A stretch of 38,383 bases of DNA from an uncultured Methylococcaceae bacterium (GTDB taxonomy: Bacteria > Pseudomonadota > Gammaproteobacteria > Methylococcales > Methylomonadaceae), in the NCBI GenBank assembly GCA_903934035.1, contig CAIZMK010000004.1, forward strand, positions 1 through 38,383. Direction: 5' to 3'. This document shows positions 1 to 8,731 of the stretch, one piece after another; position 1 is the first letter of the stretch, and the number at the start of each line of letters is the position of its first letter. The translations under genes and the position numbers were made by a program. The notes beneath the pieces were generated by a model that saw only the letters and a list, made by a program, of their open reading frames with translations, had not been told where the DNA came from and did not search any database.

Positions 1-300
1 GATTTGATGTTCTTTTCAGCGGTTTGATGTTCTTCTCAGCGATTTGATGTTCTTTTCAGTGGTTTGATGTTCTTTCCGGCGATTTGATGTTCTTTTCAGT
101 GGTTTGATGTTCTTTCCGGCGGTTTGATGTTCTTTTCAGCGATTTGATGTTCTTTCCGGCGATTTGATGTTCTTTTCGGCGGTTTGATGTTCTTTTCAGT
201 GGTTTGATATTCTTTCCGGCGGTTTGATGTTCTTTTCAGTGGTTTGATATTCTTTTCTGCGGTTTGATGTTCTTTTCGGCAGTTTGATGTTCTTCTAGGC
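1..300. repeat. Tandem array, 15 consecutive 20-bp units, consensus (G)(R)TTTGATGTTCTTTYCRGY; may extend beyond the window start
   Basis: Read directly: units start at 1, 21, 41 ... 281 with no spacers; most vary only at position 2 and the last ~5 bases. Stops in the repeat phase make it non-coding. Confidence 0.97.
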
Positions 301-339
301 GGGACGAGGTTTGCAACCCCGCTTGCTGCGCTGTGGTGT

Positions 340-370
340 GTCGGGTTACGGCTAGTGCAACCCGACCTAC
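340..370. repeat. Small REP-like inverted repeat GTCGGGTT..AACCCGAC with CTAC flank
   Basis: GTCGGGTT 340-347 / AACCCGAC 359-366; a related copy lies in the opposite orientation at 32927-32957. Confidence 0.7.
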
Positions 371-435
371 GTATAGGCTTTGTCCCTTGTTAAGCTGATA
401 GCCTAAGAGACGACTGTTCTTGTCTTGGGGGTAAA

Positions 436-1125
436 CTAAACTTTACGAAAAATCAAATCCCAGACACCATGACCTAAGCGCAAACCACGCTGTTCAAACT
501 TAGTAAGAGGACGATATTCTGGACGCTCACAATAATCTTGAGTGGGGCTAGTATTTTTAAAATTATTACTGGCTGACAGTACTTCCAACATAGCTTCTGC
601 ATAGTTTTGCCAATCTGTTGCCGCATGAAAGTAGCCATCTTTATGCAATTTGTTATTTAATAACTTAACAAAACTAGGCCTTACAATGCGACGTTTATGA
701 TGTTTCTTTTTATGCCAAGGATCAGGGAAAAATAGATGTAGACCCGCTAGACTATGATCAGGTAATTTTTGTTCCAACACGTCAATAGCATCGTGGCAAT
801 AAACTCTAACATTCGTTAAGCCTTGCTCATTTAACAACATCAGTAGATGACCTACTCCGGGCTTGTGAACTTCAATACCAATATAATCCTGATCTGGATT
901 AGCTGCGGCCATTTTGGCTAAGCTATCACCATTACCAAAACCGATTTCTAGTATTAAAGGTGCTTGACGTCCAAAAACTTGGCTAAAATCATAATCTAAA
1001 TTTGGCTCTAAACCATATAGCTGCCAATGCTGATCCAAGGCCAACTGCTGACCAGGAGTCAGACGACCTTGCCTACGAATGAAACTACGAATTCTTTGGG
1101 GCAGCGTTTCAACTAAATCCGTCAT
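436..1125 (-). CDS. trmB: tRNA (guanine-N7-)-methyltransferase
   Basis: [13 protein letters not shown] motif; [19 protein letters not shown] signature of TrmB. Confidence 0.95.
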   Translation of the reverse strand: MTDLVETLPQRIRSFIRRQGRLTPGQQLALDQHWQLYGLEPNLDYDFSQVFGRQAPLILEIGFGNGDSLAKMAAANPDQDYIGIEVHKPGVGHLLMLLNEQGLTNVRVYCHDAIDVLEQKLPDHSLAGLHLFFPDPWHKKKHHKRRIVRPSFVKLLNNKLHKDGYFHAATDWQNYAEAMLEVLSASNNFKNTSPTQDYCERPEYRPLTKFEQRGLRLGHGVWDLIFRKV

Positions 1126-1127
1126 GA

Positions 1128-2105
1128 TCAGAAAAACAAACCATCAATAGGCGATGACGCTGAAGCAAAGCGCTTTCTAGGCATACGTCCTGCTAAAAAT
1201 GCCGATCTTCCTGCCTCAATGCCTTTACGCATAGCTGTTGCCATGAGTATAGGATTTTTAGCTTCAGCTATGGCAGTATTCATTAACACGCCGGCACAAC
1301 CTAATTCCATCGCTATTGCCGCATCTGACGCTGTTCCTACACCAGCATCGACTAAAATAGGCACAGAAGCATTTTCAACGATAGTCAGAATATTATACGG
1401 ATTACGGATCCCCAAACCTGAACCGATAGGTGCTGCTAAAGGCATGACTGCCACACAACCTATATCTTCTAAACGTTTTGCAGCAATAGGATCATCATTG
1501 GTGTAAACCATGACATCAAAGCCTTCTTTAACTAACATTTCAGCCGCGATATACGTTTGGGCAACATCTGGAAATAGTGTTTTTTGATCGGCCAATACTT
1601 CCAGTTTGACCAATTTATGACCACCGAGTAATTCTCGTCCTAAACGACAAGTACGCACAGCGTCTTCAGCGGTGTAACAACCCGCTGTATTAGGCAAAAT
1701 AGTATATTTATCAGGAGAAATAACATCGAGCAAATTAGGTTCGCCTTGATGCTGGCCAATATTGGTACGTCTAATGGCAACGGTTACAATTTGAGCGCCA
1801 CTCGCCTCAATCGCCAAACGCGTTTCTTCCATATCCTTATATTTACCAGTACCCACCAATAAGCGCGAATGATACGTGACACCGGCTAGTACGAAAGTAT
1901 CGTCTTGACCACCACCTATGGCATGAACAATTTCTAGGCGATCATCAGTCTGCAACATCTGATTAGCGTAATACTGGAAAGGTAAAATTTCTTTATTCAA
2001 TTCAACAGCTATTTTCTTAGTGGTCAAACCCAAATTCGCAATCACATCAGCGACACTGGTATTATCTGCATAGTGATGCTCTTCGCCATTAACATAAATA
2101 ATCAT
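1128..2105 (-). CDS. thiG: ThiS-ThiG fusion: sulfur carrier protein (aa ~1-66, ending GGG) plus thiazole synthase (aa ~68-325)
   Basis: N-terminal ubiquitin-like ThiS ending [10 protein letters not shown], continuing in frame into ThiG ([44 protein letters not shown]). ATGA overlap with the aroG stop. Confidence 0.93.
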   Translation of the reverse strand: MIIYVNGEEHHYADNTSVADVIANLGLTTKKIAVELNKEILPFQYYANQMLQTDDRLEIVHAIGGGQDDTFVLAGVTYHSRLLVGTGKYKDMEETRLAIEASGAQIVTVAIRRTNIGQHQGEPNLLDVISPDKYTILPNTAGCYTAEDAVRTCRLGRELLGGHKLVKLEVLADQKTLFPDVAQTYIAAEMLVKEGFDVMVYTNDDPIAAKRLEDIGCVAVMPLAAPIGSGLGIRNPYNILTIVENASVPILVDAGVGTASDAAIAMELGCAGVLMNTAIAEAKNPILMATAMRKGIEAGRSAFLAGRMPRKRFASASSPIDGLFF

Positions 2106-3190
2106 ACGTTTAAGCTCCGATTGCTATCGATAGTTCTGCGTTTTTGCACGGCCTGAGCCAGCGTTCTCAACAAAGGAGCAGTATCCTCCCATGACAAACA
2201 ACCATCAGTAATACTTTGTCCATAAACTAATTCTTGGCCTTCAATAACTGATTGGTTACCGGCTTTAAGATGACTTTCTATCATCACGCCCATGATTCTA
2301 TGATCACCAGTAGCGATTTGCCCTGCGACATCATCACCGACTATCAATTGACGTTGGCATTGTTTTAGGCTGTTATCATGACTAAAATCAATCATGATGT
2401 TAGGTCTTAGTTGAGCTTTTTTTAGACCTTCTGCTACTTGCTCAACACTGACAGCATCATAATTAGGACGACCATTGCCGCCTCTTAAAATGATATGTAC
2501 ATCATCATTACCCGTGGTTGAAAAAATGGCAGAATGTCCCGCTTTAGTCAATGATAAGAAATGATGAGGACTCATCGCTGCTCTAATCGCATCGATAGCA
2601 ATCTTTATAGTGCCGTCCGTTGAGTTCTTAAAGCCGATAGGGCATGAAACCCCCGAAGCTAATTCACGATGACCTTGGCTTTCAGTGGTTCTTGCACCTA
2701 TTGCACCCCAAGCCACTAGATCAGATATATATTGCGGAGAAATTAAATCTAAATATTCAGTAGCCGCTGGAACGCCGAGGGTTGCAACATCTACCAATAT
2801 TTTCCTAGCTGCACGTAAACCTTTATTGATGTTAAAGCTAGAATTGAGATCAGGATCATTAATTAAGCCCTTCCAGCCCACGGTTGTGCGTGGCTTTTCA
2901 AAATATACACGCATAACTATTAATAACTCATCCTTGAGTTCATCTTTAAGCACTTTCAAAAGCTTTGCATATTCCAATGCCGCTTTAGGATCATGAATTG
3001 AACACGGCCCCACAACAACTAAGACTCTGTCATCTTTGCCGCTTAAGATGTCATGTATCTCTGCTCTGGCTTGAAGGGTTGTTTGAGCGGCTATGTCATT
3101 GATCGGTATTTCATCATGTACCTGAACAGGTGGAATAACTTCCTTAGTCGCACAAATTCTAAGGTCATCAGTATTATATTTTGTTTGCAT
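2102..3190 (-). CDS. aroG: 3-deoxy-7-phosphoheptulonate synthase (AroG/F/H family, class I)
   Basis: [61 protein letters not shown]. Confidence 0.95.
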   Translation of the reverse strand: MQTKYNTDDLRICATKEVIPPVQVHDEIPINDIAAQTTLQARAEIHDILSGKDDRVLVVVGPCSIHDPKAALEYAKLLKVLKDELKDELLIVMRVYFEKPRTTVGWKGLINDPDLNSSFNINKGLRAARKILVDVATLGVPAATEYLDLISPQYISDLVAWGAIGARTTESQGHRELASGVSCPIGFKNSTDGTIKIAIDAIRAAMSPHHFLSLTKAGHSAIFSTTGNDDVHIILRGGNGRPNYDAVSVEQVAEGLKKAQLRPNIMIDFSHDNSLKQCQRQLIVGDDVAGQIATGDHRIMGVMIESHLKAGNQSVIEGQELVYGQSITDGCLSWEDTAPLLRTLAQAVQKRRTIDSNRSLNV

Positions 3191-3344
3191 GTGGCTACCA
3201 AGCAGTTGCTTTTAAAGAAGTTTCTTAAGTTAGCGATATTGAATGCGGTACATTAGCTTTAATTAAATACTCCATGCCTTAACATTAAATGCTAGGATTT
3301 TTAAATCAACACTAATAAGTGAGTCACCGCTATAACTGTGCATT

Positions 3345-3872
3345 TTAACTGTTTTCAGCGCTATCGGGTAAGTTATTGCTTAGTTTTATCTTTTCTAATT
3401 TCAAAAAACTGTAACTAAAGTCAACATCAGCATCATCATTAATATCTAAGCGCTGCACTTCCAGCCACTCATTGCTATTAAACTCAGGGAAGAAAGTATC
3501 ACCTTCAAAGGCTTTATTAATCAAGGTTAAATATAGTGTATCGGCCAATGGTAAAGTTGATTTATAAAGATCATAACCGCCAATAACAAACAATTCTTCT
3601 GCCGTTACACTGGCTTTTTCTAAAGCCACGGTTATATTATTAACAACTAAACAACCGTCTTGCTGATAATCGAGATTACGACTCATAATAATATTGCTGC
3701 GGCCAGGCAAGATCCGACCTATTGATTCATGAGTTTTTCTGCCCATTAAAATGGGCGCACCCATGGTGATTTCTTTAAATTTTTTTAAATCCGCCGATAA
3801 ATGCCAAGGCATTTTATTATTCAGTCCAATAGCCCGATTAGTAGCCATTGCAACAATAAGTGATATTTTCAT
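3345..3872 (-). CDS. folA: Dihydrofolate reductase
   Basis: ISLIVAMATNRAIGLNNKMPWHLSADLKKFKEITMGAPILMGRKTHESIG, VIGGYDLY. Confidence 0.95.
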   Translation of the reverse strand: MKISLIVAMATNRAIGLNNKMPWHLSADLKKFKEITMGAPILMGRKTHESIGRILPGRSNIIMSRNLDYQQDGCLVVNNITVALEKASVTAEELFVIGGYDLYKSTLPLADTLYLTLINKAFEGDTFFPEFNSNEWLEVQRLDINDDADVDFSYSFLKLEKIKLSNNLPDSAENS

Positions 3873-3900
3873 GATTTTAATAAATGTGCTTTGATATTCT

Positions 3901-3964
3901 TGGCTATCAAATTAAGACGGGGCAAGGCTTAACCTTTTACTGTACCTTCTTAAGTTGATAGCCA
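3901..3964. repeat. Imperfect inverted repeat in the folA/asparaginase divergent intergenic region, followed by TGTTTTTTATT
   Basis: TGGCTATCAA(A)TTAAGA ... TCTTAA(G)TTGATAGCCA: 16 of 17 positions pair; T-rich run on the right side. Confidence 0.75.
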
Positions 3965-4063
3965 TGTTTTTTATTAATATAGCTAAAACTAAGTATAGTT
4001 TTTGCAAAATACTAAGCTAACCATTAAGCTTTCCGCTTATCTGTTTTAAGTGAATCCTATAAC

Positions 4064-5110
4064 ATGCAGCATGATACTATGAAAAATATTCTAGTTCTAT
4101 TTACCGGAGGAACTATTGGTTCTACTGCCGCAGCAGGAACCATTGATATTTCGGGTGGAACACCCTTTAAACTATTGCAACTATTTCAACAACAGACACC
4201 GAATCATCAAGATATTCATTTTACTACGCGCCAGCCCTTGCAGATTTTAAGTGAGAATCTTGCCCCTCCTGCCTGGAAAATTTTAATTGCCGCCTTAGAA
4301 GCAGAGCACATTGAGCAATTTGATGGTGTCATCATAACTCATGGTACTGACACCTTGGCCTATACGGCAGCGGTGTTAAACTTTTACTTTAATAGTCTTA
4401 ACGTGCCGATGCTGTTGGTTTCTAGTGATTATCCCTTAGATGATTCTAGGGCAAATGGACTTGCTAACTTTGGTTGCGCTGTTGAGTTTATCTTGCAAAA
4501 GATTCAATCAGGTGTTTTTGTACCTTATCGAAATCAACAACAGCAAAAAACCCTAGTTCATAAAGCATCACGATTAACGTGTTCTCCACAATTAACCGGT
4601 GATTTTTACAGCGTACAAGGCAATTACTTCATAGAATTTGAAAATAATTGTTTTTCAAATCTGCCAGTCTCTACACCCACCGATGAAGAGATCAATACTT
4701 TAACGTCACCCGCTATCAGTGCACGTTTTTGTTCGCGGATTTTAATGATCAAACCTTATCCTGGTCTAGATTACAGCTTTTTTAATCTTGAACTTGTTGA
4801 TGCTGTGTTACATGATTTATATCATTCAGGTACAGCATGTACGTCAACGCAGTGGGGCGAAAACCATTCATTACTTAGCTTTATAAAGCGCTGTAATGAC
4901 AAAAACATCCCTGTTTATCTAGCACCAGCGATGCAATCAAGCGATGCTTATCAAAGCACTCGGGCCTTATTAGATTTAGGGGCAGAAATGATTTGGAATA
5001 TGTCCATAGAAAGCGCTTACATCAAACTAATGCTGGCTTATGGAAACTTTAATGATAAACAACAAATACTAACTTATTTAAATCAAGATAGTGCTGGAGA
5101 GCATATTTAG
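4064..5110 (+). CDS. L-asparaginase family protein; start may be ATG at 4079 (MKNILVLFTGG)
   Basis: FTGGTIGS and ITHGTDTLAYTA, the two Thr motifs of asparaginase. Confidence 0.85.
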   Translation: MQHDTMKNILVLFTGGTIGSTAAAGTIDISGGTPFKLLQLFQQQTPNHQDIHFTTRQPLQILSENLAPPAWKILIAALEAEHIEQFDGVIITHGTDTLAYTAAVLNFYFNSLNVPMLLVSSDYPLDDSRANGLANFGCAVEFILQKIQSGVFVPYRNQQQQKTLVHKASRLTCSPQLTGDFYSVQGNYFIEFENNCFSNLPVSTPTDEEINTLTSPAISARFCSRILMIKPYPGLDYSFFNLELVDAVLHDLYHSGTACTSTQWGENHSLLSFIKRCNDKNIPVYLAPAMQSSDAYQSTRALLDLGAEMIWNMSIESAYIKLMLAYGNFNDKQQILTYLNQDSAGEHI

Positions 5111-5210
5111 ATATGCTAATAAATATCGCGAATCCAAGCACTTTTAATCAATTGATTTAAAGACAAAAATTAACATTCTGTCCTGTAGCTATCACCGAAA
5201 TATACAGGCA

Positions 5211-5242
5211 TAAAAAAGCACTTCGACTAATCGTAAGTGCTT
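5211..5242. terminator. Putative bidirectional rho-independent terminator between convergent asparaginase and ftsZ
   Basis: AAGCACTT..AAGTGCTT perfect 8-bp stem (5216-5223/5235-5242) with extra CGA/TCG pairing; on the minus strand the stem is followed by a T tract. Confidence 0.75.
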
Positions 5243-5511
5243 AATTCATTTTATCTCTGGTGGTGGGTCGTGCGCGATTGCCCTGACAGTGCCCCAGTCT
5301 CCCCTTGACAAGGGTAGGGAGGAAGGGGGTTATCATAACCAGTGGTGTAGGGTCGATTAAGCTAGCGAGAACTTATAAGACGATAAAATTGAAAGCAATC
5401 GACTCATCTTTTATTACGCCTATTTAATTTTTGAAATGAATCCTATAATCTAAAAAACACTTGTTGCGTAACAAGAATGACTTCTTATCACGCAACAATT
5501 TTGCAGCCCTA

Positions 5512-6672
5512 TTAATCCGCCTGTCTTCTTAAAAAGGCAGGAATATCTAGATAATCTAAGTCCATATCTTTTTTAGCTTGGGCACCGAAACGAGTTTCTC
5601 TACCTTCGGTTTTAGCACCTTGACGTACACCCGCTGGTTTTTCTAGCTCTTCGTAATTTGTTTGATTGGCCATAGACTTCGGCATAAGTTTAACAGGAGC
5701 TTTATGCTGTACTGGGGGTAATCCCATTCCAGTCGCAACTACAGTCACTTTAATTTCATCACCTAGGCTAGCATCAATAGCCATACCAATTTTAATAACG
5801 GCATCTTCTGAAGCAAACTCATGCACGATATCACCGACTTCATTAAACTCGGCTACGCCCATATCTGCAGCACAGATATTAACAAGTATGCCTCTTGCAC
5901 CTTGTAAATTGATATCTTCAAGCAATGGACAAGCAATCGCTTTTTCAGCCGCTTCACGTGCGCGGTGCTCACCTGATGCTGTACCTACACCCATAATGGC
6001 TGCGCCCATACCTGACATCACTGTTCTAACATCCGCAAAATCGACGTTAATCATACCTGGATGAATAATTAACTCAGTAATACCTTGCACGGCATCAAGC
6101 AACACATCATTAGCTGCTTTAAAGGCATTGATTAACGATACATTACTACCTAACACTGGTAATAATTTTTGATTAGGAATTGTTATCAAAGAATCTACAT
6201 ATTTTTCTAATTCCAAAATACCCTGTTCTGCAGCGATTTGTTTCTTTTTACCTTCAAATAGAAAAGGCTTGGTCACTACAGCTACCGTCAAAATGCCCAT
6301 TTCTTTTGCAATCTGAGCTATCACAGGAATTGCACCTGTTCCTGTGCCACCACCCATTCCAGCAGTCAGGAAAATCATATCTGCACCTTGCAATACTTCT
6401 TTAATACGGTCTTTATTTTCTTCAGCCGCATGACGTCCAATTTCTGGATCAGTACCCGCACCCAAACCTTTAGTTAAATCCACACCTAACTGAATTATCG
6501 TATCAACTGACAATTTCCTTAATGCTTGAGCGTCTGTGTTAGCACAAATAAATTCTACACCCTCAAGATTACAGCCTGCCATATGATTAACTGCATTGCC
6601 ACCACCACCGCCTACACCGATTACTTTAATGACGGCTGACTCACTATAACTATCTACTAATTCATATTTCAC
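5512..6672 (-). CDS. ftsZ: Cell division protein FtsZ
   Basis: [14 protein letters not shown] tubulin signature; C-terminal [12 protein letters not shown]. Confidence 0.98.
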   Translation of the reverse strand: MKYELVDSYSESAVIKVIGVGGGGGNAVNHMAGCNLEGVEFICANTDAQALRKLSVDTIIQLGVDLTKGLGAGTDPEIGRHAAEENKDRIKEVLQGADMIFLTAGMGGGTGTGAIPVIAQIAKEMGILTVAVVTKPFLFEGKKKQIAAEQGILELEKYVDSLITIPNQKLLPVLGSNVSLINAFKAANDVLLDAVQGITELIIHPGMINVDFADVRTVMSGMGAAIMGVGTASGEHRAREAAEKAIACPLLEDINLQGARGILVNICAADMGVAEFNEVGDIVHEFASEDAVIKIGMAIDASLGDEIKVTVVATGMGLPPVQHKAPVKLMPKSMANQTNYEELEKPAGVRQGAKTEGRETRFGAQAKKDMDLDYLDIPAFLRRQAD

Positions 6673-6704
6673 GACACCACCCCTTAACTCAACAATAAAT
6701 ACTA

Positions 6705-7931
6705 TTAAAAATTACCCTGAAACCAATTTGTCATCTTAGAAAACCAACCCAATCCTTCAGAATCGTTGCTTCTACCTAAACTCTGATGTTCTCTTCCATA
6801 CATTAACAAGCCCACTCCTGTTGAATGTATGGGATTTTTTACCACTTCAATTAAACCTGTAACATTTTGTGGCCCGCCCATTCGGACTGGCATATGAAAA
6901 ATTTCTTCAGCCAATTCTATTAAGCCCATAACTTTTGAGCTGCCACCAGTCAATACAATACCTGCGGCAATTAATTCTTCATTACCACTGCGTCTAAGTT
7001 CAGATTGAACCAATAACATTAGTTCTTCATAGCGTGGCTCAATAATTTCAGCTAAATTTTGCATAGATATATTGCGCGGTGCCCTGTCGCCAATACTAGG
7101 CACTTCTATGCTTCCGTCTACACTAGCCAATTGTGTCAATGCACAGGCATATTTACGTTTGATTTCTTCTGCATTAATGGTTGGGGTCCTTAAAGCAACC
7201 GCAATGTCATTAGTCACTTGATCACCTGCTATAGGGATAACTGCGGTATGCTTAATGGCGCCCTCTACAAAAATAGCGATATCGGTAGTACCGCCACCTA
7301 TATCGATTAAGCAAACCCCTAATTCTTTTTCATCTTCCGTCAGGACCGAGTTACATGAAGCCAATTGCTCTAAGACGATATCTTCAACCTCAAGTCCACA
7401 GCGACGTATACACTTGATGATATTCTGAGAGGCACTAACACTCCCAGTGACCATATGAACCTTAGCTTCAAGACGTATACCCGACATACCAATAGGTTCT
7501 TTAATTCCGTCTTGCAGATCTATAACAAATTCCTGAGGCAGGATATGTAATATCTTTTGGTCAGCGGGTATCGCAACGGCCTGTGCAGAATCAATGACTC
7601 TATCGATATCATATCGAGTCACTTCCTTATCCCTAATAGCGACTATGCCATGTGAATTTAGACTTCGAATATGACTTCCAGCAATGCCAGCAAAAACTGA
7701 TTTAATTTGGCAGCCTGCCATTAACTCAGCTTCTTCTATCGCTTTTTGTATAGATTGGACAGTCGATTCGAGATTAACAACGACCCCCTTCTTTAATCCC
7801 CTTGATGGAGTAGAACCTATACCTATTATTTCTATGCTGCCGTCACTACTTAGTTCACCGACAATAGCCGCAACTTTTGACGTACCGATATCCAATCCGA
7901 CTATTAAATTACGCTCTATTTTCTTTGCCAT
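6705..7931 (-). CDS. ftsA: Cell division protein FtsA
   Basis: LIVGLDIGTSKVAAIVGE, DIGGGTTDIAIF, GIVLTGGSSKVMG. Confidence 0.97.
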   Translation of the reverse strand: MAKKIERNLIVGLDIGTSKVAAIVGELSSDGSIEIIGIGSTPSRGLKKGVVVNLESTVQSIQKAIEEAELMAGCQIKSVFAGIAGSHIRSLNSHGIVAIRDKEVTRYDIDRVIDSAQAVAIPADQKILHILPQEFVIDLQDGIKEPIGMSGIRLEAKVHMVTGSVSASQNIIKCIRRCGLEVEDIVLEQLASCNSVLTEDEKELGVCLIDIGGGTTDIAIFVEGAIKHTAVIPIAGDQVTNDIAVALRTPTINAEEIKRKYACALTQLASVDGSIEVPSIGDRAPRNISMQNLAEIIEPRYEELMLLVQSELRRSGNEELIAAGIVLTGGSSKVMGLIELAEEIFHMPVRMGGPQNVTGLIEVVKNPIHSTGVGLLMYGREHQSLGRSNDSEGLGWFSKMTNWFQGNF

Positions 7932-7933
7932 TT

Positions 7934-8731
7934 TTATCTACTCAGTAACGCTTTATCGCGCGCTTGTTGTTCATTATCGGGATTTGCATAAGCTTTCCAA
8001 TCAATTTCAATGGTTCCTGGTCTCCAAGACACTGCATATCCATTGGGATACCTTAAGTCAACAACTGCAATTGCATCTATTTGCCCTTGGCTTAAGACTG
8101 CCAATGTCTTTAAAAAACGTTTTAATTTTTTTAATTGTTCATCTTGCCCCAACAATATTTCCATTCCAGAGACTAACTTTATTTTCCAAGCCCATCGATC
8201 GCTCACATGAAATTCCGCTAACTCCATTGATTGATCATCGAGCGCAGTTTTAATACCTTTCATTATCTCTAATACTTTGACCTGTTCTAATTCTGGTCCA
8301 GTCATAATAATCAAATTCTGAATCGGACTATTTGTTTTTGGCGTAAAAATAACGCCCGATTCGGTAATTAAAGCCTCTTTACCCCAGCGAGCGAAAGGTT
8401 GCTTCTCATGTACTTTTATATCAATTGCATCAGGCCATACTCGCTTAACCGTCACAGCATCGACCCAAGGTAACGTTGAAACGGCTGCATGTATTGCTTG
8501 CATATCAGCATCAAAAAAACTGGCCATGACTAAGGGCTGTAAAATACCTTTCACATCATCTTTACTCAGATATTGAAACTCACCTTCAGTCCGAACATAC
8601 TTAATAGGGAATGAAGCGCTTTTAATCGACAGAGACTTTAAGCGTTCCTTTGTAAATTCATAACCTATTATTCCAACTAGACTTATCATGAATAATCCAG
8701 TCAACCAGGCTTTAATGCCAATATTGTTCAT
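7934..8731 (-). CDS. ftsQ: Cell division protein FtsQ (POTRA/FtsQ)
   Basis: Single N-terminal TM, LPWVDAVTVKRVWPDAIDIKVHEKQPFARW, VDLRYPNGYAVSW; dcw position. Confidence 0.95.
   Translation of the reverse strand: MNNIGIKAWLTGLFMISLVGIIGYEFTKERLKSLSIKSASFPIKYVRTEGEFQYLSKDDVKGILQPLVMASFFDADMQAIHAAVSTLPWVDAVTVKRVWPDAIDIKVHEKQPFARWGKEALITESGVIFTPKTNSPIQNLIIMTGPELEQVKVLEIMKGIKTALDDQSMELAEFHVSDRWAWKIKLVSGMEILLGQDEQLKKLKRFLKTLAVLSQGQIDAIAVVDLRYPNGYAVSWRPGTIEIDWKAYANPDNEQQARDKALLSR

Noticed and set aside
1-300. CRISPR array
   Set aside because: The 20-bp units are contiguous with no unique spacers, and no cas genes are in the window.
3190-3345. Riboswitch (e.g. TPP) or aro leader upstream of aroG-thiSG
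   Set aside because: No recognisable THI-box motif or leader peptide was seen in the 155-bp spacer.
5666-6064. 132-aa plus-strand ORF opposite ftsZ, and the other plus-strand ORFs at 1219-19733 opposite thiSG/aroG/dcw
   Set aside because: All lie opposite strong conserved minus-strand genes; no RBS or domain support.
7684-8253. 189-aa plus-strand ORF over ftsA/ftsQ
   Set aside because: Antisense to two clearly conserved genes; composition reflects the reverse strand and shows no recognisable domain.
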